Numbered from the stretch's first letter, positions 1-11,740 are shown. The stretch: DNA of 64,000 bases from Lytechinus pictus (GCF_037042905.1 NC_087249.1:9730001-9794000); one strand, 5' to 3'. Notes: generated by a model from the letters alone, not told the origin. A program made the numbers and translations.

Positions 1-212
1 TTAAATGTAAAGTTTAATATAAGGAAATATAAAAAATCAAACTTGATGAAATTAGGTCTATAAGAAATGATAAAAGTTAATATAAATTACAAAAAATAAT
101 TTTGTTTTTAACGTTTTGTGGTTTTTGACAGACTCCATTATAAAAATTATATTGTTTAAAAATGTTTTAAGGTTAAAATCTCTTCTCTGTTGTCAGTAGT
201 CCTAAACAGACA

Positions 213-234
213 CCCCCCCCCCCCCCCCCCCCCC
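213..234. repeat. Poly-C tract upstream of COX5A
   Basis: A run of about 22 C ends 160 bp before the COX5A start codon. Length polymorphism and assembly uncertainty are likely. The reading frame across it is not treated as coding. Confidence 0.9.
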
Positions 235-280
235 AGCTCAGCAGTGCAACTCGATAAACTCGATATCGAACCTAAATTAA

Positions 281-309
281 CCGGAACCGCGATAAGCGGT
301 CAAAGGTCA
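281..309 (+). promoter_or_regulatory. ETS-type and DR1 nuclear-receptor motifs upstream of COX5A
   Basis: CCGGAA at 281-286 fits the ETS core bound by GABPA/NRF-2, a known regulator of vertebrate cytochrome oxidase subunits. CGGTCA-A-AGGTCA at 297-309 is a direct repeat of nuclear-receptor half-sites with 1-bp spacing (DR1); its second half, CAAAGGTCA, also resembles HNF4 and ERR sites. Both lie within 115 bp of the start codon. The motifs are visible in the sequence; their function is inferred. Confidence 0.45.
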
Positions 310-393
310 GCGCCATCCGAGTTCAACCGGCTCACACGTCGTGAAAAATTCCACCGACTTTGTCTTGAGATTTCCGTATTATTTAGAGGAAAT

Positions 394-472
394 ATGTTTC
401 GCCAAGTAGTCACAAGAGTAGCTGGAGCTGTGAGGTCGACAGTGATCCCAAGAAATTTACAGCAACCACTGG
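394..472 (+). CDS. COX5A: COX5A coding exon 1 (mitochondrial presequence)
   Basis: Encodes [14 protein letters not shown] and the rest of the presequence, ending one base into a codon before the donor GTAAGG at 473. The ATG at 394 was chosen because it opens the basic, amphipathic presequence. The frame is also open upstream to 190, but that stretch crosses a poly-C run and does not look coding. Confidence 0.88.
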
Positions 473-2978
473 GTAAGGGTACTAAAATTAATCTTTTATG
501 ATCCCTGACATTAAAGTTAGTGCCGGTATTTGCGTTGTCTAACTACACACGTCTACGTTGCCATGATTGTGTGTAGTCCCACTCATGCCATTGCGTGATT
601 GCAATTGCAAATGCAAGAACCAGCAAGTGAAATAAAAAGCTTTCATCATCATCATCATCATCGTTGTACGGAAGAAGTAGGTAGTCCTGTAGTGCTTCCG
701 ATCATTCCTTCGAAGATTCTTAAACTGGTCTTTAAAACAACTAAAACGTGTGTGGAGGGCGGATATTTATGGGAGAATTTGGTGCATGGAGGACCAGTGT
801 TTGTCCAGTCTAGTTTTGAAAATGTTTAAAGTGGATGCCGAGATTACAGAAGAAGGAAGACTGTTCCAGGAGTCAATCACTCTCTGACTAAAGCTGTTTT
901 TCCTTAGCGATGAGTTGCTTCTATATTTGTACAGCTTCATGTGATGACCTCGAGTGATACTTTGGCCTATGGGTGTGAAGAAGAGATCTGGATCAAAGTC
1001 TACCAGTCCATTCATAATTCTATAAACTTCAATCATATCACCTCTGATTCTTCTGTAATGTAGAGAGAACAAATTTGGACAAATTTTTTTAAAAGAAAGT
1101 GTGATTTATATTTGCTCTTTAATTTTGAAGAAGTAGTGCTTTGTCAGATAATCTTGTACTTGTAGACAGCAAAATCTGCTGGCGCGTGGCACTCAATATG
1201 ATTACGAATTACGAATACGAATACGAGGTTAAGTATATCACTCACACAAGCATGCGATTGCGAGGTTAGTTGTATGATGGGGTGTCCAAACTTCGCGCAC
1301 TTTTCAAAAATATTCATCAGGCTTAATTTTGTTTACAAAATATTCATAATTTATACAAAACCAATTCTAGAAATAGTTACCACATTGACGGCAAGATCGT
1401 AAACTATAAAATCACGAACGAAAATGTAAAGTAGGTATGGTTAGAAGTACCCCTTATCGACCACCTAATCTTCTAAGCATCGTATCTGCGAAAATATTCA
1501 TCAATTTTACCCAGTTTTCGTCTCATTTGTGCAGAAAATTGAGCAGATCAGATTCCCATGTTTCGCTCGGCGACTCCGATTCAATCCGCGTATATATCGA
1601 CGAAAAACGAATACGACGATTTTACATTTGCTCATTTGCACCCGTCTTTTGAAACCGACCACCCGCGATACACTAAGTTTACGGCCGATTCTTGTCGCGG
1701 TGGCGAAATATTTTTACTCTTCCAAATCAGTTCTATGATGTAAACATGCTAAATGTTATTCTTTTCTTTCACTGCGAGCTCCGGCACATGATTCGACGAT
1801 TGACGACGGATATTTGTTCTAAAGCCGTTTCCTATCGGATTTCTTGGTGTTTCAGCGGGGTTTGGGTCTGGTCAATACAATTTTGATTAATTCTACTAAA
1901 TTTTTACTTTTTGTTGCTTCTTTTTTTCTCGTAAAATCGATTCATACCGTTTCTATGGACACTGCGCCTACTCTCCCGCGCGTATCGTTTGTAATACGCA
2001 ATTATTTTAACGCGCGCAAGGTGGTCGGTTTCAAAAGAGGTGGTCGATATGTGGTAGTCTCACCATATAGTCACGTATTGTATTACCGGACACTATTGTG
2101 ATTCCGGACGCGCATATAAATGCGTTTGAAAACAATTTCGTACCGTAAGACTTCTGCAATTCATTTTCACAGATCAATACATAGAACAAGATTGCAAAAA
2201 CAAGGCGAAAAAAATCAAATTTATACCTTATTTATCTCTAAAATGACCGAAAATGTTAAAAATATCATATAACATAGTTTTGCATTAACAATTGAATGAA
2301 TTGATATATTTTCTAACGGAAATATGGGCCTGATTTGCCGAATTTCAATCTCGTCGGCTCCTTCGATCGAATGATGAGGTGAGGTGTATTGTGGGTGATC
2401 GTCGACGGCTAGTTCTCAAGGTACCGTGCGCGAGGTTTACCGTGAGTAGAGCCGTCGACGATCGGCTGCGCATCGATAGAACTTGATGAGCGTCACGATA
2501 TACGAACGAGCACTGGAAAGTGCCATGAAACATGCAGCTAACCAAAAAATAAAAAATAAATTAAGTTTTCAAACACGAATTTATTACCAACATCTGCTCA
2601 GATTCGATATAAAAAAAGCAAACAAAAAGTTAGAATTTATTCATGATATGATATAAGAAGAAAAAAATCACAGAAATTTATTCTTACATCATTATAATCA
2701 AGGATATCTTTACCCGTCCGGCGCGCGTCCGGAATCATGATGTAATTTGTCGCGCACGAAAATAATTGTTTTTCGTGGAGGGGTATGCGGCAAGTGCGAT
2801 GCAAAGAAAATGGTTGGTAAATATAAAATAATTTTATCATATCAGAAGCGGATCTAGAGGGGGGGTTGGGGGGGTTGCAACCCCCCCCAAAAAAAAAAAT
2901 CCGGGGACCATTTTTTAAAATCTTATCTTTTTTTTAAACTCGTAATTTTATTTTATTCTATTTCTATGTATTTATTTC

Positions 2979-3013
<35 letters not shown>

Positions 3014-6000
3014 GATGCAAGAAAACGCCATTTTCACACACAGATTTTCAAAAATTTTCCCTACTGTGGGAGGGGGGACACCCCCCTCCCACACCCTCCC
3101 CCCTCGCTCGCTCCGCTCGCTTGGACTCGGTCGCTACGCTCCCTCGCATACCACCCCAACCCCCCCCTTTATAAAAAGCTGGATCCGCCCCTGCATATTG
3201 ATAATTTTCATAATATTTGGAATAGCAAGTGCGAATTTTTCTTGATTGTATTTCCTCTAGTTGTCATTTTTAAAGCACTGAAATAAAGGTGTCCGGCAAT
3301 AGGATACACTGCCATACAGAATGGAAGTCTGCCTTGGTGACCCCCATTCACAAGTCGGGTGATAAATGCGACCCAGGAAATTACAGGCCGATTTCCCTGA
3401 CTTGCATCTGCAGTAAGTTAATGGAACAATTTTTTTTTACTTAGTCACATCTCAAAGCATGTAGCTGCAAACAACATCCTAGTAGATGAACAACATGGGT
3501 TTAGGCAGAAGTTGTCTACAACTACCCAACTCATCTCAGCCACTCATGACTGGGCACACACCCTACAACGCAGAGGCCAGACGGATATCATATTTCTTGA
3601 TTTCAAGAAAGCCTTTGATCGAGTACCTCACTGCCATCTGCAAATAAAGCTAGCATACTATGGCATCAAAGGAGACACTCAAAACTGGATCATGTCACTA
3701 CTCACCAACCGACAACAAGCAGTTGTTGTTCAGGGATCACGGTCATCTTGGATGCCAGTGACATCTGGGGTGCCTCAAGGATCAGTGATCGGCCCTGCCC
3801 TTTTCTTGCTTTACATCAACGACATCACTGCAAATATCCAGTCCAAGATGCGCCTCTTTGCAGACGACAGTGTGATATACCGATATATCAACACAGCACA
3901 TGATGTCTCCATCCTGCAGCAAGATCTTCAAACCCTATCAGATTGGTCAGCAAAGTGGCTTATGGCTTTTAATGTCAAGAAGTGTGCTTCCCTTACCATT
4001 ACTAGGAAGCGAGCTCCCATACAACACAGCTACAGGCTTTCCAATGAGGTAATAGCAAAGGTCGACCAATACAAATACCTCGGAGTCACCATCTCCAAAG
4101 ACCTCCGATGGAATACGCACTGTCAACTTATTGCGAACAAGGCCAGCAAAACCCTTGGGTTGCTGAGAAGAACTCTCTCACCTTGTTCTGAAAAGGCCAA
4201 ATCAAATGCGTATATGGCCTTGGTTCGACCGCAGCTTGAGTATGGTGCTGAAGCCTGGAATCCCCACACCTCTACTACGGCTGCAAGCCTGGAAAGGGTA
4301 CAGAAAACAGCTGCTCGCTTTGTCACCCGCGACTATAGAAAATCTACATCAGCCTCAGGACTTGTCTCAAATTTGGGATGGGACCAGCTGCACACACGTC
4401 GTATCCTTGCACAAAGCACCATGCTCTATCAAATATACCACCAGCTTGTGAATATCCAGCTTCCACACTTCATAACCCAGGCTCCATACATCAGTAGAAG
4501 AGATCATATATGCTAAAACTCTCTGTACCACAAGCAACGATTGATGCATACAAATTTTCATATTATCCCCGTACCATTCGTATCTGGAACATCTACCAGC
4601 TAAAGCAGTTACTGCCCCATCAGTTGCTGTCTTCCGGGGGGCTGCCCTTCCTGTCATCAGAGGGTTAAAGCCTCCTGTAGGTTCCAGGATGCTGTAAGCA
4701 CTAGGAGCATGATTTTTACTTGCACTTCACCAATTTTATTGTAAATAGAATTCCAACAAAATTGTCTGCACCATCACCTTCTGTCACAGCACATCCCATC
4801 CCAGTTTAGCTTGGAAGAGCTGCTTAAGGGATTATTCCTTCAAGGTTCAAGGGGTTTCGCCGGTATCGCGATCTCAAAATTCTATTTCGATCGGCGAATG
4901 CGGGCTGTGCTGGAAAACCGTTCAGAAAAAGTGTGACCTAACTTCGCGCACCAAAGCTTTTGTGGAGATTTAAACAAAAACTCAAGCTCAAAAAGTGAAA
5001 TATTTATATCAGATTGATGGCAAGATGCTATGGAATCGGTTAGTACCACATTTAACTCACATTTTTGATGATTTCTGCTTGCAAAATGGTGATATCGTGA
5101 TGCTTGTTGATTTCTTCAAAACGGGCGCTAGCGGTGGCAAATTTGCCGATCTTTTGCCAATATTTTCATGAATACTGAACTCATCCTAAAGAAATTTTCA
5201 CTAAAGGGTAATTTTAGGTCGCTTTTCACGTTGATGATGTCAGATTTTAAGGATATTGGCTAGTTTTTTAGATAATGACCGTCCGCGAAGTATGGACACG
5301 CGCGAAGTTTGGACTCACTGCCATACTTGTACTAACCTCGCACAACGCATGTCATTTCATAATGAATTTTGACGTTTTCATTCATCACACGAATGTGAGA
5401 GAATGACACACGCCAAAATCTTCACAATATACTAAATTTATTCATCTAAATCTGTTCATTGAATTAATTTTCAAACTATGCTCCAAAATATTCATAAAAA
5501 GGGATTTTAAACGCTTACCTTCAAATCTCAGCCAAGATACTCCGTATCCTTAATACTGCGGTGGAAATTACGCAAACAACAATCGAAATGCGAATTTTTC
5601 TTATCGAACAGTCTAGATTCAACTCAAGTCGCCGGCGCATAATAATAGGAAATTGTACCAACAAAATCAACAGGCATCTCACGTATAATCGCTGATGGCG
5701 CTACATCATAAAATAACGCTGAACAGCAAAAAAAATTAATTTCAAATTTTTACATAAGAATAAAAAACTTATTGCAAGTGCCGTGCCAGCGGTTATCCTG
5801 TGCACGGCGGCGGTAATGTACCCATAGGTGGGTTAGTATATGCTATACGAACCTCGCACAACCAACGTGTTTTTGTAGTGGATTTTAGAGTTGTCGTTAA
5901 CATCGCTTCATAACGTGAATGATGTTAGCCGAAACCCATTCCGCTACTCACCAGGGCTTTTTCTGGGAGAAAGCGTTCCATTATCAATTTTTAACATATT

Positions 6001-9000
6001 TTTTTAATTTAAAAAGGACACAAAAAAGAGCAAAATCGCTTACCTCCGCCTGGAAAGTGGCTTCGCACGTCTCTTCCATGGAAATAAAAGGAAGGTCGTT
6101 GGTGGCGCTAATACAGTTCGCAACCTTAATTCAGCTTGGTGGTATTTTTTAAACTAGATTCATGATTCATTGTATGCGCAATTCCAATAATTGTTTGATA
6201 AAATAGAGGCCCCAATAAATGCAATAACTTAAAAAACGTACTTTTTTATTATTTTTGCTGACGATAATACTTTTTGGAAAATATTCAAAACGATGACAAA
6301 TTAAACAAAAAATATAGAAAATTCTATGTACCTCGAACAAAGCCCCGCAAGTGCTACCGTTCGTTTTTCAATTAACGTTCCACCAAAGTCTTTACAGTAA
6401 AAAGATTGAACACTTTGCCGACTTCGCGTAACGCTTTGCATCGATTTACGTGTAAGATAATTTCTGTGTCTAGTCTTTCAATTGTAGTGTCTTTGATATG
6501 AAGACAAATCGCGCGCCCTCTTTCGCTCATTAGACGAAAAATTTGAGAGCTAGAAAGGTAGCTCTCGTATTTTGTCAACGAGAAGAAAAATCAACGCTTA
6601 AATGACGCATTTTGAGAGATATTCATCAAATTATGAGGAATTGACTTCACATCGTTTCGTAAGTTTCTTCGTAGGAGGACTTCATTCTGTAAGTCCTCGT
6701 ATTAGTTTTTTGTAAATTAACGTTATTTGTTGAATGCGCCGTGCCTTCAATTATTCTGTAGTCGGCGGCTGAGATGTAGCCGTGGGTGATTATATATATA
6801 CCTCGGGCAATGTTCGTGCAGGCTCCACTCCACTTCACTACCGCTACACTCCGCTCCACCTACCCGAACATCGGGACCGTGAACCATTTCGGATATACCG
6901 AGTCACAAAGGTGGGATGGAAATCATGTTTATCGTAAAAATTAAAGAAAAAAAATATAACGAGGGATACGAATGACTTGATATCTTACTCTACACCCGTA
7001 TTTCACTCCGTGTCCATCCTCCGGTTATCCTCAAAATTGGTGATTTTGGGCCAGTATCTTTTTCCTCACACGTATTATTTACGGCCGATTTCAAAACATC
7101 GCATGCGATCGATTGCAAAGTCGCAAAGGAAATTAAAATGAAATTAATTCTCATAGATCACAAGTTAATTAACGATCGGCGGGACATCTTTAAGTTATTT
7201 TAGGTGCTAGCGATTAATAGAATTATTGGAAGGATCTCTTGATCTCATACGACGCATCATCTTAAAGTCGCAAGTGCAATTAAAACGAAGTAGTAGTCGC
7301 AAGCACTCGCGATGATTCGGAACATGTTATTAAAATGTTTTGAGGAGCTAGCGTTCTCAAATTAATTTATTACTATCTCGAGAAATGAACTTTTGATATC
7401 CAAGAAGAAATATAAAAGAAGCATCATCCAACGAAGTTGCAAAGACAAATAAATTGAAGTTGAAGAGAAGAAGATGTCTGTCATCATAAAGGAGGTTAGA
7501 GAGTAACGAAATGATTTCCCTCAGTAATACAAACTTAAAAAGTTAACGGCGGGGTCCGCTTTCACCACGAGGTTGAAGAGAAGATGTATATCATAAACGA
7601 TGTAAGAGAGTAACGCAATGAGCTCCGTCAGTAGTACGACCTTTAAACGTTCACGGCGGCGTCCGCTATCACCACAAAGTTGAAGAGAAGATGTCTATCA
7701 TCATAAATTAGGTAAGAGAGTAGCGCAGTGATGTCCGTCAGTAATACGACCTTTAAACGTTCACGGCAGCGTCCGCTATCACCACGAGGTTGAAGAGAAG
7801 ATGTCTATCATCATAAATTAGGTAAGAGAGTAGCGCAGTGATGTCCGTCGGTAATACGACCTTTAAACGTTAACGGCGGCGTCCGCTATCACCACGAGGT
7901 TGAAGAGAAAATGTCTATCATCATCATAAATAAGGTAAGAGAGTAGCGCAGTGATGTCCGTCTGTAATACGACCTTTAGACGTTCACGGCGGCGTCCGCT
8001 ATCACCACGAGGTTGAATAGAAGATGTCTATCATTCATAAATTAGGTAAGAGAGTAGCGCAGTGATATCCGTCGGTATAAATACGACCTTTAAACGTTCA
8101 CGGCGGCGTCCGCTATCACCACGAAGTTGAAGAGAAGATGTCTATCATCATAAATTAGGTAAGAGAGTAGCGCAGTGATGTCCGTTGGTAATACGACCTT
8201 TAAACGTTCACGGCAGCGTCCGCTATCACCACGAAGTTGAACAGAAGATGTCTAACATCATAAACGATGTAAGAGAGTAGCGCAGTGATCTCCATCAGTA
8301 ATACGACCATTAAAAATTTCACGCCGGCGTCCGCTATCACCACGAGGTTGAAGAGAAGATATCTATCCTCGTAAACATCGTCAGATATAATACCGCGTCT
8401 TTCTCCCTGATTAATGCGACCTCTAAATAGTTAGCACCTCAAAAAAAAATCTTGAAATATGTTCTGAAAGATCACGCACTGAAACTAGATCTACGCCAAT
8501 TTTTTATATCTGATTTTTTCCTTCAAGGGGCATGATCGAAGATCGGGAGGTTATCGCCGATCGTGGTAAAATCGGGTGAAATCGAGAGCCGATTTTAAAA
8601 TTGGTTACAGCCTTATTTCAAACCCCGATATCCAGGGTACTATTTTTCAAAATGCTGCGCAGCACCATTGTTCCGTAACTTCAATACAGAAAAATTTGCT
8701 TTTTACTTGTCATTTCGAAGATACGAACCTAAATTTGCGAGAAAATAAGTTTGCGAATTCAGAACAAAATCACAAGTTTTTTCATTTTGGTGCTTTTTTT
8801 GGTGACCCCACTTCTTAAATCTGAACTATGCCACCGCGTGCTTTGGAAATATGGCATGGATCCCACAATTTGAAGGGTGAAATTGAAATAAGGATTTTCA
8901 GCAGGGAATTTTAGTGAGTGACAGTGCCTGAGTATGTACATGTATTTGGTGTGTGTTGCGGTGATGTTTGACTGTGCTGCGCTCATCAGTGGCTGCTGCT

Positions 9001-11636
9001 ACGCTGGCATGGTTTGTGAAATAGTTGACATGTTCACGTTAGCTGTCAGGCTGCTATGCATTCAATATTTCTTGAAATAATTTTCAAGTGAGTTTTTATC
9101 AAATAAGAAATTAAAAATTATGAAAAGGATTCATCTAAGTACAAATTCTGTTCAAATTTGATAAACTTCATCCTTCCTTAAGCTATTCAATTTGATGGTC
9201 AAAATTGCAAGTTAGAACCAGAGCACTGGGAACGATTTTTTGACTGGTGGTGCTGATGTCAAATTGACAATCTCAAGAAATTTGACAAGCAAAAAATAAT
9301 TTGGGTAACATTTCTTCATTTTTTCACACCGTCCAGAATTTTATGGGGGTGCTGCCTATGGGAAATAATACACGCAGGAAAATCTGGGGGGTGCTTGCTT
9401 CAACTATTGAATAATAATTCACAATAGAAAACATTCATATGATAATAAAATACTATGTCCATTGACCAAAATGACCTTTGACCTTGATCATGTGACTCAA
9501 GACTTGCAAAACAATCATTCATACTTGATTACCCTTATGTGTATGTTTCATGAACTAGATCCATAAAATTTCTAAATTATGATGCCAACTCAACAAATAC
9601 CCCCAACACTGCCAAAGTTCATTGACCTAAATGGCCTTTGACCTTGGTCTTGTGATCTGAAATGCGCACAGGACGTTCAGGGATACATGGTCGCTCTTAC
9701 ATGTATGTCCAAATTTCATAAACTGCTGAGATCCATAAATGATTTTGGGCGGAATGTCTAGTATCAAACACAATGGGTCGTATGACAAATACCGGTAATG
9801 ATTTCAAATATTTTGGTGCAGAAGCATTCCAAATTTTGTACACTAGAATACTTTGTTGGTGTTTAATCCTAATGTTGTAAGTTAGAGCAAAAGTCGGATC
9901 GGAAATCGGATCAGAAGTTTTGCTCCTAAAATTGAAATCAGATTGAAAATCGGATCGGAAGATATTAAAAAAAAACTTTTACAGGAAAATTCTAATTATG
10001 AAACTTTCTTTCAAAGATAAGTATGATTTATAATAATATAGCAGAGAACTCAACGGTTAGGAATGACAAAGTTTTTATTTCCGTTTTTTCGCCATGACTG
10101 CGACCAATCGGTAGATCCAAGATATTTATGATGTTCTTCTCCATTACTCTCTTCCAGCTGCAGCTCAAGTCAGGGGATACTCTGCCAAAGTAGAAGAAAC
10201 AGATGAACAGTTTGATGCCAGGTGGGAGGCATACTTCAACCGACCTGACATCGATGACTGGGAACTCAGACGGGGACTCAATGAACTCCACGGTCATGAC
10301 CTGGTGCCTGAACCTAAGATCGTGGTAGCAGCACTGAAAGCGTGCCGTAGGCTCAATGACGTTGCAATGTCCATCAGAGTTCTTGAAGCAATAAAGGTTT
10401 GTCCACTATGGTTTTACAGAATTTGTTAAACCCTATCTAGGGCGAGTGCTCTGAGGCCCCCCCACCCCCCCCCCGCAAACAATTTGCACAATATTATTGC
10501 CGTGCGAAATTTTTTTACCATGCCACTGACTTTTTACTTTCAAGTCCTGTGCATCTTTTGAGACCAAATTTGCGATACCCGGTTACACGGTTCTGAAATT
10601 ACACAACATATTGTAAGTGCAAGTCAGACCCAGAATCGCTCAAAAGCGTTATCAACCAAAAATTTTAAAAATGTATGATTATTTGTAGTTTTGCTGGTCT
10701 AATTTATTTTATGCTGTTTATGATCTCAAAAGAGTCCCCGACAAAGTTCATTGAAAAAACAATGAAAATGAAATGTCGAAAGAACAAGGAGATGCATAAG
10801 AAATTGCAAAAAGCAATATAATACATAAGAAATTGATCTGACATCACAATTTTTTTCACTTACATTTTTAAAAAACACCACAGAGAGTTTCTACACCAAA
10901 AATCAGGACATTATGAGCTTTAGTTAGGGAGTAAGAGGAAAAAGTATGATTTTGCATACTAATGACCATAATAAATTACTAGCATTTTGCATGAAATAAA
11001 CAGACAACCTGCGTGCCAATTTTTGGCAAGATCACGTGGTCACCGGCGGAGGTCTCAAGAGCCCCCCCCCCCCCTCTCGGCAATATGATCTCCCAAAATA
11101 CCTCGGCCTAGATTGGGTTAAACATATCCAGACTCTAATGCTGGTGAATGTCATGAATGTATGAATGTCGTTTTCAAGGAGATAAGTACATAGCAAAAAA
11201 CAAAACAAAGCATTAGCTTTTAAGAGCTTTCAATATTGTACAGGCCAATTCCACCCAAACAAGAAGTTTATTTGTCAAATCTCTCATTTGCATTTCACCC
11301 ACATTGAACTTAACTGTTTTGTGAAATTAAGCAAAACCTAGAAATATTTTAGCTTTAGCATTTTACATCATATTCTGATGAAATTTTAGTGTGATGTAAA
11401 TTACCGTTTTTTTTTTTTTCTCTCTTTTGATTGAAATCAATTATTTTTGGGGTGGATTTAAAATTTGAAAGAATTTTATTTATGTTCTATTGCAAATAAT
11501 GTAGGACAAGGCTGGCAGCCACAAAAACATCTATCCCTACGTCCTTCAGGAGATCAGACCAACATTAGAAGAGCTCGGCATCAGCACACCGGAAGAACTT
11601 GGATTCGATAATCCAGAGCCTGGCAAGAACTTATAA
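394..11636 (+). CDS. COX5A: COX5A gene, cytochrome c oxidase subunit 5A, three coding exons
   Basis: Nuclear-encoded subunit of mitochondrial complex IV, a peripheral subunit on the matrix side. Joining 394-472, 10158-10396 and 11505-11636 gives a predicted 149-residue protein, close to the usual length of about 150. Residues 1-35 are Arg-rich and lack acidic residues ([14 protein letters not shown]), as in a mitochondrial presequence. The mature part has the family's hallmarks in order: [34 protein letters not shown], and [17 protein letters not shown] followed by STPEELG. Intron 1 is phase 1 (the split codon becomes GCT) and intron 2 is phase 0; both have GT-AG ends. Intron 1 is about 9.7 kb and full of repeats. 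No frameshift or premature stop is seen. The exon join is inferred from sequence and has no transcript support here. Confidence 0.95.
643..1110 (-). pseudogene. CR1-like LINE, 3'-terminal fragment with (GAT)n tail
   Basis: On the - strand, 1072-767 encodes the C-terminal segment of a CR1/L2-type reverse transcriptase polyprotein: [19 protein letters not shown], then [13 protein letters not shown], then [14 protein letters not shown]. About 120 bp of 3' UTR follows, ending in a short GAT repeat (643-664), a typical LINE 3' tail. The rest of the element is missing (5' truncation). It lies in COX5A intron 1 in reverse orientation. Confidence 0.85.
1270..2840. other. COX5A intron 1, no gene recognised
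   Basis: AT-rich sequence with CpG-containing patches. It starts with a TCCAAACTTCGCGCAC motif shared with 4930-5320 and includes several ATATTCAT words. Short open frames exist, but none resembles a known family. It is probably an old non-autonomous repeat. Confidence 0.4.
2845..3198. mobile_element. MITE-like element with GGATC ends and G/C runs
   Basis: The left end reads AGCGGATCTAGAGGGGGGG and the right end CCCCCCCTTTATAAAAAGCTGGATCCGCCCC, so the ends are inverted (GGCGGATCC-type). The inside holds an (ATT)n run at 2979-3012 and the phrase CTCGCTCCGCTCGCTTGG. Related copies with the same type of ends are at 42030-42250, 45645-45700, 47334-47560 and 50160-50390. Confidence 0.55.
2979..3012. 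repeat. (ATT)n microsatellite
   Basis: About 11 tandem ATT units within the MITE-like element. Confidence 0.9.
3295..4700 (+). pseudogene. CR1-like LINE fragment, reverse transcriptase to C-terminus
   Basis: Reading starts inside the RT domain in frame 1 ([15 protein letters not shown], then GNYRPISLT). A run of nine T at 3430-3438 shifts it into frame 2, where 3437-4516 stays open. That frame carries [35 protein letters not shown] and [11 protein letters not shown] (FADD catalytic box). Near 4500 a second one-base shift moves the C-terminus to frame 1 ([16 protein letters not shown]), ending at a TAA near 4670. Endonuclease and ORF1 regions are absent. This is a 5'-truncated, frameshifted relic in COX5A intron 1, not a host gene. 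Confidence 0.9.
4929..5322. mobile_element. Short inverted-repeat element with CTTCGCGC ends
   Basis: AGTGTGACCTAACTTCGCGC on the left and the complement of AGTGAGTCCAAACTTCGCGC on the right bracket about 390 bp. A related left end is at 1283. No coding frame is seen. It is probably a MITE, but the ends are imperfect. Confidence 0.4.
5323..7440. other. COX5A intron 1, no gene recognised
   Basis: Contains recurring ACCTCGCACAAC phrases (about 5333 and 5849), CpG-containing patches and short frames that match no family I recognise. No LINE domain, tRNA or clear exon was found. Confidence 0.4.
7450..8440 (+). repeat. Tandem array of about 110-bp units
   Basis: Eight complete units and one partial unit. 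The repeated TGAAGAGAAGATG starts near 7458, 7574, 7681, 7791, 7901, 8014, 8128, 8238 and 8349, giving spacings of 107-116 bp. Each unit carries GTAAGAGAGTAGCGCAGTGA and GGCGTCCGCTATCACCACGA. The central units are more alike than the outer ones, as expected for an array evolving by unequal exchange. It lies in COX5A intron 1. Confidence 0.92.
8680..9000 (+). repeat. Dispersed repeat, copy A
   Basis: Shares ordered phrases with 11775-12100 in the same orientation: TTTGAAGATACGA-like, GTGACCCC(A/G)CTTCT, CCGCGTGCTTTGGA-like and a TGTGTTGCGGTGAT-like phrase. The copies have diverged moderately. No coding capacity is apparent. Confidence 0.6.
9455..9760 (+). repeat. Two-unit repeat (about 159 bp) carrying TGACCTTTGACCT
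   Basis: CATTGACC..AATG(A/G)CCTTTGACCTTG recurs at 9460 and 9619, each time followed by a C..ATTTCATAAACT-like and AGATCCATAAA phrase. The first copy has an exact DR1 nuclear-receptor motif (9472-9484); the second has one change in it. Confidence 0.65.
10158..10396 (+). CDS. COX5A: COX5A coding exon 2
   Basis: Preceded by a pyrimidine-rich acceptor (ACTCTCTTCCAG) and followed by the donor GTTTGT. It is 239 nt long, enters in phase 1 and leaves in phase 0. It encodes the core of the mature subunit, including [28 protein letters not shown] and [19 protein letters not shown]. Confidence 0.95.
11505..11636 (+). CDS. COX5A: COX5A coding exon 3 (C-terminus and stop)
   Basis: Begins after the acceptor ATAATGTAG and encodes [19 protein letters not shown], then the STPEELG motif, ending NPEPGKNL and TAA. 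The AATAAATAAA at about 11728 is a plausible polyadenylation signal 90 nt after the stop. Alternatively, GGTAGGG right after the stop could be a 3' UTR splice donor used with the acceptor at 13125. Confidence 0.95.
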   Translation, partial: DKAGSHKNIYPYVLQEIRPTLEELGISTPEELGFDNPEPGKNL

Positions 11637-11725
11637 GGTAGGGCGGAACCATGGTTCAATGACGTTTGCTCCGGTGACAAATTCTCCGATGAGAAATCTG
11701 TACATTAACAGAAATCCTAACCTCC

Positions 11726-11740
11726 AAAAATAAATAAATA
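11726..11740 (+). terminator. Candidate polyadenylation signal for COX5A
   Basis: AATAAATAAATA lies about 95 nt downstream of the COX5A stop. Its position suits a short 3' UTR. Usage is inferred. Confidence 0.45.

Noticed and set aside
190-501. Longer N-terminus for COX5A from 190
   Set aside because: It crosses a poly-C run and encodes poly-Pro. The mitochondrial presequence starts at the ATG at 394.
3512-4516. Stand-alone gene of 334 codons
   Set aside because: It is the middle of a frameshifted CR1-like reverse transcriptase; coding similarity extends beyond both ends in another frame.
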